Assembly: GCA_965203435.1 (NCBI GenBank)
Contig: CBDBCU010000005.1
Span: 248,001 to 312,000, forward strand
Reading direction: 5' to 3'
DNA: 64,000 nucleotides
Source of the DNA: CBDBCU01 sp965203435
GTDB taxonomy: Bacteria > Chloroflexota > Dehalococcoidia > Lucifugimonadales > UBA3495
Shown here piece after piece: positions 7,654 to 14,888 of this stretch. Each line of letters opens with the position of its first letter. Positions within the stretch are counted from its first letter, which is position 1. A program made the translations under genes and the position numbers. The notes beneath the pieces were generated by a model. The model ran no database searches, was not told the origin of the DNA, and saw only the letters and a list, made by a program, of their open reading frames with translations.

Positions 7654-8498
7654 TTCCCCTCCACTTTGACCGCAGCCACATCCGACCAATCCTGGAAAGG
7701 AATTTCCGCCCCGGCCGCTTGGGCCGGCCGTTTGTTCCCCAGCGCCTCGTGCGGCCGGAAATAATTGTAATGCAAGACCAGGCCGTCCACATACGCTTGA
7801 CCGGTATCCAGTTTTTTCAAGCCACGCAAGGTTTTGTCCCGGTCGCGGATTGTCCCCTGCAATCTTTCCGACAGGTTATTGTTGATTTCCGCTCGGATAC
7901 CCTGGCTTACCGTATGCTTGACCACGCGGGTTGGGAAAGCCCGGGGCAAGGCCCGGCGGTAAGACGCCAAGCCATCCGTTTTGATTTCCTCAGGATGGGT
8001 TGCCGACCTTTCCCGCGCCAGGCTCAATGCCGTTGTCGCGGCCCGTAAGTTGCGCTCAGGGGAAAGATAGGCCGCCAGCAGGAAACGGCTTTCGCTGTCC
8101 ATTACATTGAATAGCCAGTAATTCTGCCCGCCGACATTGACCACGATTTCATCCGCAACCCAGGTCTTGCCGGTGTTGACCGGTATAGGCCGCAGCACTT
8201 CATCCGCTTTCCCGGTCAATTCCCGCACCCAGTTATAGACGCTGGCCGTGTCGGTTTTGCGTCCGAAGTAAGTTTCCATATTGCCGGCCACCCGGCGATA
8301 GGAAAGGCCGTCAAAATACATATCAACGGCCGCCCCCTTTTCGTGCGGCGTAGCGTGGGGCCGCTTGCCCTCCGGCTTGACCGGCTTGCCATTAGCGTCA
8401 AGGATGGCAACCCGCGCCCGGCCGCTACCAGACCGGCAGGTATCGCAGCGTTCCCCCGTCCGCCGCTTGCAATGCGGCGATGTGCATTTGTGTCCCAT
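7650..8498 (-). CDS. IS6-like DDE transposase with N-terminal zinc ribbon
   Basis: 282 residues. N-terminal CX4C...CX2C (C5, C10, C18, C21) suggests a zinc ribbon for DNA binding. A helix-turn-helix region (GLSYRRVAGNMETYFGRK) follows. The RNase H-like core shows WVADEIVVNVGG (first Asp), EIKTDGLASY (second Asp) and NNNLSERLQGTIRDR (Glu), with 35 residues between the second Asp and Glu as in IS6-type DDE enzymes. ATG 8498 is chosen over the longer frame because the promoter at 8535-8507 would start transcription at or next to that codon. It overlaps the methylase start by 4 nt. Confidence 0.9.
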   Translation of the reverse strand: MGHKCTSPHCKRRTGERCDTCRSGSGRARVAILDANGKPVKPEGKRPHATPHEKGAAVDMYFDGLSYRRVAGNMETYFGRKTDTASVYNWVRELTGKADEVLRPIPVNTGKTWVADEIVVNVGGQNYWLFNVMDSESRFLLAAYLSPERNLRAATTALSLARERSATHPEEIKTDGLASYRRALPRAFPTRVVKHTVSQGIRAEINNNLSERLQGTIRDRDKTLRGLKKLDTGQAYVDGLVLHYNYFRPHEALGNKRPAQAAGAEIPFQDWSDVAAVKVEGK

Positions 8499-8506
8499 AC
8501 CGAAGT

Positions 8507-8535
8507 ATGATACACTTTCCCCCAGCAAAATTCAA
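8507..8535 (-). promoter_or_regulatory. transposase promoter with -35 inside the terminal repeat
   Basis: Reading inward from the right end, TTGAAT (8535-8530, inside the 28-bp repeat), a 17-bp spacer and TATCAT (8512-8507) form a good sigma-70 promoter. The predicted start falls at the transposase ATG (8498) and no ribosome site is seen, so the mRNA should be leaderless. Confidence 0.65.
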
Positions 8536-8560
8536 CAGAACCATGCGAAGTCATCCAGCC

Positions 8561-9046
8561 CTAACCCATCACCAGCCCTATAACCGCCCGTACCCCGTTC
8601 AGCAGAGCCGCCGCATACAGGCCGGCCGCCGCATCATCGGCCATTATGCCCCAGCCGCCGGGCAGGTTTTCCAGCCGCCGGGCCGGCCAGGGTTTTACGA
8701 TGTCAAAGAGCCGAAACAGGATAAAGGCGGCCAGCAGCCAGTACCAAATCGGCGGCAGCAGCAGGCAAGCAATCCACATCCCGACGAACTCATCCCACAC
8801 CGCCCGGCCCGGGTCATGGTCGGCGGCGGTGCTGAGCAAGCCGGTGGCCCATACCCCCAGGGGAAAGCCGACCACTATCAATCCCAACAGCAACCCCTGC
8901 CGGGCCGCCGGATTGTCCGGCGGGATAAGCAGCGTCAGCAGCCAGTAAATAACTACGGCGGCCAGGCTGCCCGCCGTGCCGGGGGCCATCGGCGACAACC
9001 CGCTGCCCAAGCCGAGGCCAATAACCCGCCCCGCCGCGTTCAACAT
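8561..9046 (-). CDS. pgpA: phosphatidylglycerophosphatase A
   Basis: Membrane phosphatase converting phosphatidylglycerophosphate to phosphatidylglycerol. The 161-residue protein shows GLGSGLSPMAPGTAGSLAA near the N-terminus, DPGRAVWDEFVGMW (the acidic/Trp signature) and RLFDIVKPWPARRLENLPGG, all diagnostic of PgpA, with about four hydrophobic segments. ATG 9046 with upstream AAAGGAAC is chosen; the longer frame to 9151 merely translates the R4 element. Its stop codon lies about 10 bp from the IS6-like target duplication, so the IS narrowly missed it. Confidence 0.92.
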   Translation of the reverse strand: MLNAAGRVIGLGLGSGLSPMAPGTAGSLAAVVIYWLLTLLIPPDNPAARQGLLLGLIVVGFPLGVWATGLLSTAADHDPGRAVWDEFVGMWIACLLLPPIWYWLLAAFILFRLFDIVKPWPARRLENLPGGWGIMADDAAAGLYAAALLNGVRAVIGLVMG

Positions 9047-9065
9047 CCGCTTTGTTCCTTTATTT

Positions 9066-9180
9066 ACATGGATGGACAGGATAGACAGGATTTGGTTGTC
9101 TGCTAATCCGGGTTCTATCGGCAAAGAAAGAGTCCTACAGAGCAGATACAAAAATCCTGTCTATCCTGTCTATCCATGTT
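9066..9180. repeat. R4 palindromic element, copy A (115 bp)
   Basis: Arms ACATGGATGGACAGGATAGA and the near-exact reverse complement enclose a unique centre containing GTTCTATCGGCAAAGAAAGA. The same centre recurs in copy B (9586-9702). The two copies flank the small metallopeptidase gene in direct orientation. Confidence 0.9.
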
Positions 9181-9184
9181 AATT

Positions 9185-9556
9185 TCAGCCGTAGCCGAGG
9201 CGGTGCAGGTCGTCCTCGTCCAGGCCCAGGTAGTGGCCTACTTCGTGCCACAGGGTAATGCGGATTTCCCGGGCTACGGCGGCGCGGGTGGGGCAGCTTT
9301 GCAGGATGGGCTGGCGGTAAAGAGTAATGCGGTCGGGCAGGATGGGGTCGCCGCCCACCCGGTCGGTCAACGGGACGCCGTGATAGAGGCCGAACAAAGT
9401 TCCGCCCTCCTCGGCCAGCAAATCCTGTTCCGCCGGGCCGGGCCATTCCTCGACCACCACATCCACATTTTCCAACGCCCGGGCCACGGCCGGCGGCAAC
9501 TGCCGGTACGCCCAGCGCGCCAGCTGCACAAACTCCGCCCGCGTCAGTTCCACCAT
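9185..9556 (-). CDS. zincin-like metallopeptidase family protein
   Basis: Small (123 residues) putative zinc metallopeptidase of the PF06262 type. The HEVGHYLGLDEDDLHRLG motif near the C-terminus supplies the HExxH zinc site with a downstream Asp as possible third ligand. Upstream ITLYRQPILQ and REIRITLWHE are typical of the group. It lacks a signal peptide and is presumably cytoplasmic; physiological substrates are unknown for the family. ATG 9556 with GGAAAGGG upstream is used. R4 copies A and B sit within a few tens of bases on both sides. Confidence 0.82.
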   Translation of the reverse strand: MVELTRAEFVQLARWAYRQLPPAVARALENVDVVVEEWPGPAEQDLLAEEGGTLFGLYHGVPLTDRVGGDPILPDRITLYRQPILQSCPTRAAVAREIRITLWHEVGHYLGLDEDDLHRLGYG

Positions 9557-9585
9557 TGCGCCCTTTCCGGATTCAACGGATTCAA

Positions 9586-9702
9586 ACATGGATAGACAGG
9601 ATTAACAGGATTTTGGATTGTCTGCTAATCAGGGTTCTATCGGCAAGGAAAGAATCTGACAAAGCAGATACAAATATCCTGTCTATCCGGTCTATCCATG
9701 TT
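9586..9702. repeat. R4 palindromic element, copy B
   Basis: Near-identical to copy A in arms and centre and in the same orientation. The distance between copies is about 520 bp and they bracket the gene at 9185-9556. Copy B ends at the stop codon of nfo. Confidence 0.9.
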
Positions 9703-10555
9703 AATAACACCCCACCTGTTGGCGGAGGGTTTTCAGGATTTCTATGTTGCGGGCGTCGGGGCCGTTGCCGTCAAAGCCGGGGACTTCCAGAAAGAACGGG
9801 ACTTCCCGAAAGGCCGGATGCGCCATTATGCCGGCAAAACCCGCCTCGCCGATATGCCCTTCGCCAATGTTGTCGTGGCGGTCGACTCCGGAGCCGCAGA
9901 GCTGCTTGGAATCGTTGGCGTGAACCGCCGCCAGCTGTTCCGCGCCAATCGCCGCCGCAAACTGGTCAATCATCCCGGCCACGCCCTCCGGAGTGGTCAA
10001 ATCGTAGCCGGCGGCGAAACTGTGCTGGGTGTCCAGGCAAATCCGCAGGCGGGGATTATCCACCGCCCGCAGCAGGCCGCCCAATTCCTCAAAGCGGGCG
10101 CCGATATGCTGCCCCATCCCGGCCATATTTTCCAGGCACAGATACGGCCCCTCCGGGCTGTCGTCCAGCACCCGGTTGATGGCGGCGACGACCTGGTTAA
10201 AGACGGCGTCAAAGCCCTGCCCTTTGTGGCTGCCGGGATGAAAAACCACCCCGTCGGCGTCCAGGGCGGCGGCCAGGCGCATATAGTTGGTCAGGGACTG
10301 GACGCCCTTTTGCACCAATTCCGCCTTGGGACTGCCCAGGTTAATCAGATAAATGGCGTGGAAAAAGACCGCGCCCATGCCGGTTTCGGCCCGCCGCTCC
10401 TTGAAAGCGGCGATTTCCCCCTCCGACGGCATCTTGAAAGCCCAGCCGCGGGCCGAGGAGCCAAACAGCTGAATGGCCTCGCAGCCAATTTCCAAGCCGC
10501 GGTCAATGGCCTTGCTTACCCCCCCGGCCGACGATACATGAGCGCCAATCTGCAT
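9701..10555 (-). CDS. nfo: deoxyribonuclease IV (AP endonuclease, Nfo family)
   Basis: Cytoplasmic zinc-dependent apurinic/apyrimidinic endonuclease of base-excision repair, TIM-barrel (AP_endonuc_2), 284 residues, full length. Metal-binding motifs are visible: GAHVSSAGG, VFHPGSH, CLENMAGMG, CLDTQHSFAAGYD, VHANDSK, DRHDNIGEGHIG and FFLEVPG. The start MQIGAHVSS is canonical, with a GGGGGGA ribosome site. It probably stands alone: upstream are R1 repeats and downstream an R4 element whose last bases touch the stop codon. Confidence 0.95.
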   Translation of the reverse strand: MQIGAHVSSAGGVSKAIDRGLEIGCEAIQLFGSSARGWAFKMPSEGEIAAFKERRAETGMGAVFFHAIYLINLGSPKAELVQKGVQSLTNYMRLAAALDADGVVFHPGSHKGQGFDAVFNQVVAAINRVLDDSPEGPYLCLENMAGMGQHIGARFEELGGLLRAVDNPRLRICLDTQHSFAAGYDLTTPEGVAGMIDQFAAAIGAEQLAAVHANDSKQLCGSGVDRHDNIGEGHIGEAGFAGIMAHPAFREVPFFLEVPGFDGNGPDARNIEILKTLRQQVGCY

Positions 10556-10620
10556 AATCCCCCCTTTTGATTAGGGCGTTGTTCCCCCGGTTTATCGCCG
10601 CCCGATATAATCCGGTTTCC

Positions 10621-10770
10621 CTACCGTCATTCCCGCCCCCTTACCGTCCTTCCTGCCGCCCCCTACCGTCATTCCCGCGTAAGCGGGAATCCCGCGGTTG
10701 CTTGACAAGGGTGCGGCATCCTGAGGAAGTACCGTTCGGGATTCCCGCTTACGCGGGAATGACGGTAAGG
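10621..10770. repeat. R1 repeats between nfo and secF
   Basis: A full inverted R1 pair (10662-10767) has centre sequence CTTGACAAGGGTGCGGCATC, the reverse of the conserved R1 centre seen at 25360 and 23250. It is preceded by two R1-like fragments. Confidence 0.85.
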
Positions 10771-10792
10771 GGTGCTGCGAACCCTCCCGGCA

Positions 10793-11758
10793 TTAAGCCG
10801 CCGCGGCGGCCCGGCGGCGACGCCACCAGAGCAGGCGGCCGAACTCTCCCCGTTCCCAGATGACGATGAACTGGCTGGCAATGAATATGGAACTGTAAGT
10901 TCCCACAATCACGCCGATGGCTACTACCAGCAGCAACTCCCGAATGCTGGCCCCGCCAATCAGCAGCATCGCCAGCAGCACCGTAAAGGTGGTAAAACTG
11001 GTGTTGATGGAGCGGCCGACCGTCTCCACAATGCTCAGGTTGACCACCGAATCCAGCGGCCGGTCCGGATAGCGGATGACATTCTCCCGGATGCGGTCAA
11101 AGATGACGATAGTGTCGTTGACGCTGTAGCCGGCCACGGTCAAGATGCCCACGATGAACATGGAATTGACTTCCATCCCCAGGAAACGGCCCAGCAGGGA
11201 AAAGACGCCCAGCACCAGCAGGGTGTCGTGGATCAGGGTAAGGATGGCGCTGATGCCGTAGCGGTAAGCCCGCGGCACCCGCCGAAAGGCGTACCAGATG
11301 TAAAGCAGGATGAATACCGAGGCGGCGGCCAAAGCAATGACGGCGTTCCGCACCGTTTCCTGGGCCACGATGGGCGAGGTGGAGTCAAAATTAGCCGCCA
11401 CCACCGGGGCCACCGTGCGGGTCAGGTCGTCCTCAATCTGCTGCCGTTCCGAGCGGCCGCCGCCCAGATCCTCGGCCAGCACTTTGGTGCGGACCAGCAG
11501 GCTGCGGCTGCCGGTGCGCTGCACCAGGGCCTCCGGATGGCCCAGGGCGGCCATCCGTTCCTGCACCTGGGTCTGGTCCACCGACCGGTCAAAGGTGATG
11601 TCCAGGACGGAGCCGCTGGTAAAGTCGATGCCCGGGCGCAGGCCGGAGCCGCCGACTACCCAGCCGCCGGGGGGGGCCAGCAGGGACAGCAGGCCCGGCA
11701 AAATCAGCAGGGCGGAAAAGAGAAAGTACCAGCCCCGTTTGGCTACGATGTCGTACAT
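10793..11758 (-). CDS. secF: protein translocase subunit SecF
   Basis: Inner-membrane RND-type protein that works with SecD to use the proton or sodium gradient to pull exported proteins from SecYEG. The 321-residue protein has TM1, a periplasmic P1-like domain beginning GIDFTSGSVLDITF, then five TM segments containing VAGYSVNDTIVIFDRIREN and RSINTSFTTFTVLLAM, family signatures. It ends in a basic tail RRRRAAAAA. GGGAGGT lies 9 nt before the ATG. The gene follows secD by 8 bp in the same transcript. Confidence 0.95.
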   Translation of the reverse strand: MYDIVAKRGWYFLFSALLILPGLLSLLAPPGGWVVGGSGLRPGIDFTSGSVLDITFDRSVDQTQVQERMAALGHPEALVQRTGSRSLLVRTKVLAEDLGGGRSERQQIEDDLTRTVAPVVAANFDSTSPIVAQETVRNAVIALAAASVFILLYIWYAFRRVPRAYRYGISAILTLIHDTLLVLGVFSLLGRFLGMEVNSMFIVGILTVAGYSVNDTIVIFDRIRENVIRYPDRPLDSVVNLSIVETVGRSINTSFTTFTVLLAMLLIGGASIRELLLVVAIGVIVGTYSSIFIASQFIVIWERGEFGRLLWWRRRRAAAAA

Positions 11759-11766
11759 TGTTGCAG

Positions 11767-13896
11767 CTACCTCCCCTCGGCCCGGCGGGCGCGGCCGGGA
11801 CTGGCCGCCGCGGCGCGGTTATCCTCGTTAGGCCGCGGCGGTTTCTCCGGCGTGAACAGGAATATGCGGCGGCCCAAGCCCAGCCAGGCGGACAGCTGCA
11901 ACAGATTGCGGCTGACCACGATGGCGGTGAACATACTGGCCGCCACGCCGATAAACAGGGTAAAGGCAAAACCGGTTACCAGGTCATCGGCGGTGCGGCT
12001 GCCCAGCCACAGCAGCACCAGACAGGTTATCAGCGTGGAAAAGTTGCCATCCCGAATGGCCGGCCAAGCCCGCCCAAAGCCCACTTCCATCGAGGAGGAC
12101 AAGGTGCGCCCAATGCGGATTTCCTCTTTCATCCGCTCGAAAATCAGGATGTTGGCATCTACCGCCAAGCCGATGGACAGGATGAAAGCGCCAATGCCGG
12201 ACAAGCCCAGAGTCACCGGCACCAGCTTGAATACCGCCAGCACAATGACGGTGTAGAAAATCAGGGCCAGGGCCGCCACAATGCCGGCCGCCCGGTAGTA
12301 GGCCACCATAAAGACCAGCACCAGGCCCAAGCCGATAATGCCGGCCATCAGGCTGCGTTCCAGCGAGGCCGAACCCAGCAGGGCATCCACATCGCTTTGC
12401 TGAATCAGGCGCAGCGGCACCGGCAGGCTGCCCGATTGCAGTTGAATGGCTAGAGTGCTGGCCTCCTCCCGGCTGAAATTGCCGGTGATGGAACTGCGCC
12501 CATCCCGAATCCAGGCCAGGGAAACCGGGGCAATCAGCAGTTCCTCATCCAGAAAGACGGCAATGCGCTTGGTTTGTACGCCGACGATGCGCTGGGTCAA
12601 ATCGCCGAAAATTTCCGAGCCCCGTTGGTTAAAGCTAATGTTGACTTCCCATTCCCCGGTATTGGGGTCGGTAGTGGGGAAGGCATCGTCCAGGTCGTCC
12701 CCGGTCAAGCCCAGGTCGGCATCGGTAAAGGTGGCGCAGGTAAGGTCGGAACAGGTGCGTTCCTTGAACACCAGTTGCGCTGTCTGCCCAATCAGGGCTT
12801 TGGCCGCCTCGATGCCGCCGGTCGTGGCAAAGGCGTTGACCGCGCCCACGCCGCCGGCCAGGGCGTCTTGCAGTTCCTGCTGCTGCTGCACATTGATGGA
12901 AACGGTGCGGATTTCATAACGCCGCTCGCTGTTATCCAGCGGCGTCACGGTAAAATCGGCAAACCCCTGGCCTCGTACCACGCCCTCCACTTCCGGGATG
13001 CCGGTGGGATCGCTGAACTCTACCGCGCTGATGGAGCCGCTGGCTCCCGGCAGCTGGACGATAACCCGGTCGTCGCCGAACAGCTGAATAATCGGCTCCT
13101 CCGTGCCGAACTGATTGACCCGGCGACTGATGATGTCCAGCACCCCGGCCATCTGGTCGGCGGTAGGATCCAGGATTTCGTTCAGTTCGTAGCTGACGAT
13201 CGTGTTGACCGGCGTATGCGTCACTACCTCCAGCTCGGTTACTTCGCCGTCCTCCTCAGCCACGGCGGCGGCCAGGGCATCGCGCAGCTGTTCCTGTAGG
13301 GCATCCTCCAGCGGCGTGTCGGTAGCCAGGCGGACGCGGTTGACTTCCCCTTCCCGATTCCACAGGGATACTACCCGGTTTTCCAGTTCCAGGGGGTCGG
13401 CGGCGGCGGAAACAATGGATACCAGGTCGGGCTTTTGCACCGGCTCCGGGAACAGGAATTGCACCAGGGCGGCGTTATCGGCCGGCAGCTGCATCCCGGT
13501 AGCGGCGGCCGCCAATTCCGCATTGATCGCCGGCTGCAAACCCTCTTTAACCGCATCCGGCAGCAGGCCGGCGGCAATCAGATAAGAGCGGTCATCCTGG
13601 GCGGTAACGGTGTAGTCGGTTACGGCCAGGGAATCCAGGGCCGCCTCGATCCGGGCGGCGTCCTCCGGTTCGGCAAAGGCCAGGTTAAGGCGGGAGCCGG
13701 TGTCGGCTTCGTAGAGCAGCTGGCCGCCGCCGCTCAGATCCAGGCCCAGGCGCAGCCCCAGCGGCCCGTCGCCGCCGCGTACCAGGGCGGGAAAGCCGGG
13801 CAGGTTGATGTTGATGCTGGGGAAAGCCAGGGCGACCCCGGAAAGGGCCAGGATGAACAGGATGACTAGGGATAGCCGGATGCTGCGCCCGCGCAT
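11767..13896 (-). CDS. secD: protein translocase subunit SecD
   Basis: Partner of SecF; 709 residues, somewhat long because of an expanded periplasmic region. It has an N-terminal TM (about 8-25), the LGLDLSGGGQLLYE signature, a large extracytoplasmic part with P1 and head subdomains, and a C-terminal six-helix core with LGLSGIGAFILSIGLAVDAN and FERMKEEIR. FGRAWPAIRDGNFSTLITCL is also diagnostic. An AAAGGAG ribosome site lies about 10 nt before the ATG. Upstream (13897-14100) lie repeats and a relic of a retropepsin gene rather than yajC or tgt, which often accompany secD. Confidence 0.95.
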   Translation of the reverse strand: MRGRSIRLSLVILFILALSGVALAFPSININLPGFPALVRGGDGPLGLRLGLDLSGGGQLLYEADTGSRLNLAFAEPEDAARIEAALDSLAVTDYTVTAQDDRSYLIAAGLLPDAVKEGLQPAINAELAAAATGMQLPADNAALVQFLFPEPVQKPDLVSIVSAAADPLELENRVVSLWNREGEVNRVRLATDTPLEDALQEQLRDALAAAVAEEDGEVTELEVVTHTPVNTIVSYELNEILDPTADQMAGVLDIISRRVNQFGTEEPIIQLFGDDRVIVQLPGASGSISAVEFSDPTGIPEVEGVVRGQGFADFTVTPLDNSERRYEIRTVSINVQQQQELQDALAGGVGAVNAFATTGGIEAAKALIGQTAQLVFKERTCSDLTCATFTDADLGLTGDDLDDAFPTTDPNTGEWEVNISFNQRGSEIFGDLTQRIVGVQTKRIAVFLDEELLIAPVSLAWIRDGRSSITGNFSREEASTLAIQLQSGSLPVPLRLIQQSDVDALLGSASLERSLMAGIIGLGLVLVFMVAYYRAAGIVAALALIFYTVIVLAVFKLVPVTLGLSGIGAFILSIGLAVDANILIFERMKEEIRIGRTLSSSMEVGFGRAWPAIRDGNFSTLITCLVLLWLGSRTADDLVTGFAFTLFIGVAASMFTAIVVSRNLLQLSAWLGLGRRIFLFTPEKPPRPNEDNRAAAASPGRARRAEGR

Positions 13897-13950
13897 TTAA
13901 GTTAAGTTCTCCTTTGTATTAAGGCCGCTGTATTAAGGCCGGCCGGGTTT

Positions 13951-14012
13951 CAGCGCGGCCGTTCCGCAATAACTACCGGCCCGCCGTCCCAAGCGTCCAC
14001 CGTAAGGCGGCA
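13951..14012 (-). pseudogene. relic of a retropepsin gene 3' end
   Basis: These 62 bases repeat, at an offset of exactly 540 bp and with one or two differences, the 3' end of the protease gene at 14490-14888 (the part encoding DAWDGGPVVIAERPR). No matching upstream part remains; R2 repeats follow directly. It is a leftover of a tandem duplication. Confidence 0.75.
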
Positions 14013-14100
14013 GTCCTGCAACAAGTTCAGGATGAGCGGAAAAGGCCATCCCCGGCCGCCCGCCATAAGGCGGCATCCTGCAACAAGTTCAGGATGAGCG
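14013..14100. repeat. two R2 repeats downstream of the cassette
   Basis: R2 copies at 14013-14039 and 14073-14100. The second forms the last codons (LFRSS) and the stop of the gene at 14089-14403. Confidence 0.8.
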
Positions 14101-14403
14101 GAAAAGGCTAGGCCCGGCCGCTAATCCCGGCCGTACCGGTTGCGCCCGGCGGGCCGGCACTGAGTACGCCCGCCCCATAAAATAGGGCGCGCGGCAACCT
14201 ACCCGTTCCCCCCAGGTCAGGGCGGCCGGCCGCCGCTCAAAGAGGCGCAAAGTAGCGGTCAAATCATCATCGGCAATTTCGTAATCGCCGCTGGTCACAT
14301 CGATGACCACCATCTTGCCCCAATGTTCAGCCTCCAGCTGGGGGCGGAGCCGGGCGTACATCCCTTTCCCGAGGGGGGCAATATCGGCTTTAGCCACGGC
14401 CAT
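14089..14403 (-). CDS. WGK/SGDYEI-domain protein, single domain
   Basis: Unknown family. The 104-residue protein carries one copy of a domain of about 70 residues whose most constant parts are LEAEHWGKMVVIDV, SGDYEI, LFERRP and WGERVG. The same domain occurs twice in 14881-15507. The ATG at 14403 follows GGGAGGTG, and a TATAAT box lies at 14449-14444, so it may be transcribed on its own as well as from the upstream gene. Its C-terminus (SLFRSS) and stop codon are supplied by an R2 repeat, so the original end has been replaced. The neighbouring retropepsin gene suggests a protease with a substrate or inhibitor; that is inference. Confidence 0.6.
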   Translation of the reverse strand: MAVAKADIAPLGKGMYARLRPQLEAEHWGKMVVIDVTSGDYEIADDDLTATLRLFERRPAALTWGERVGCRAPYFMGRAYSVPARRAQPVRPGLAAGPSLFRSS

Positions 14404-14489
14404 TTTACACCTCCCGGGCCTTATAAGCCCTGGGCCGACCGGTATTATACTATACACCGTTAGCGGGATTGGGTTAAGGGCCGCCGGAT

Positions 14490-14888
14490 TCAGCGCGGCC
14501 TTTCCGCAATAACTACCGGCCCGCCGTCCCAAGCGTCCACCGTAAGGCGGCAACCGGACAGCAGGGCCATGCCAATCAGGGGACTGCCCTCAGACTGGAT
14601 AGCCGTCGTCCACCGCAGGACGTCGTGCCACGCCAGCAAGACCCGATACAGATACGACCGGCGGGCCTCGTTATTAGCCATGACGGTGAGCCGTCGACCG
14701 TGACTGACCAAGCCCAAGTCCTGAATGATGGCGGTAGGCAGAGTCAACCATCCGGTAAAGCCGGTGTCCACATCGGCTGCGACGGTTCGAAAAACCCGGT
14801 CGGGGCCGGCGATTGCGATGGGAATGCGGGCCACCAGATAATCCCGTTCCTCGTCCCGCTCCACCGCGACTACTTGGCCGCTAATCAC
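14490..14888 (-). CDS. retropepsin-like aspartic protease (clan AA)
   Basis: 132-residue putative single-domain aspartyl protease expected to act as a homodimer. The catalytic motif appears as ADVDTGFTGWLTLP (DTG at about residues 41-43), followed by a flap-like region and the second conserved element LIGMALLSGCRLTVD, matching the hydrophobic-hydrophobic-G element of retropepsins. There is no signal peptide. The GTG start overlaps the last 8 nt of the upstream double-domain gene, so the two are translationally coupled. Such proteases occur widely in cyanobacteria and Chloroflexota with unknown substrates. Confidence 0.78.
   Translation of the reverse strand: MISGQVVAVERDEERDYLVARIPIAIAGPDRVFRTVAADVDTGFTGWLTLPTAIIQDLGLVSHGRRLTVMANNEARRSYLYRVLLAWHDVLRWTTAIQSEGSPLIGMALLSGCRLTVDAWDGGPVVIAERPR

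Larger units (their letters stand above)
6807..8542 (-). mobile_element. IS6-like insertion sequence with DNA methyltransferase passenger
   Basis: A 1736-bp element with 28-bp perfect terminal inverted repeats (6807-6834 and 8515-8542) beginning GGTTCTGTTGAATTTTGCTG. It is flanked by a perfect 8-bp target duplication ATGCGAAG (6799-6806, 8543-8550). The GGTTCTGTTG end and 8-bp duplication are IS6-family features. It encodes a DDE transposase and, overlapping it, a DNA methyltransferase. The exact ends and duplication indicate a recent, probably active copy. Typical IS6 elements are about 0.8 kb with one gene, so the passenger roughly doubles it. Confidence 0.95.
6673..8562 (+). pseudogene. 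third copy of the charged-repeat gene, split by the IS
   Basis: After the junction CGGATTAGCCGG...CTACGCCGGCCC, which repeats that at the start of the second copy, the frame continues as DDFPAKRFEAGRAEGLIKGR and is interrupted at 6806 by the IS6-like element. Without the IS the frame would read into VIQP and stop near 8562. It lacks the membrane helices and is shorter and more diverged than the second copy. Confidence 0.65.

Noticed and set aside
10772..12256. 494-residue open frame antisense to secF and secD
   Set aside because: Low-complexity Gln/His/Gly-rich composition typical of antisense frames in GC-rich genes; secDF are unmistakable on the other strand.
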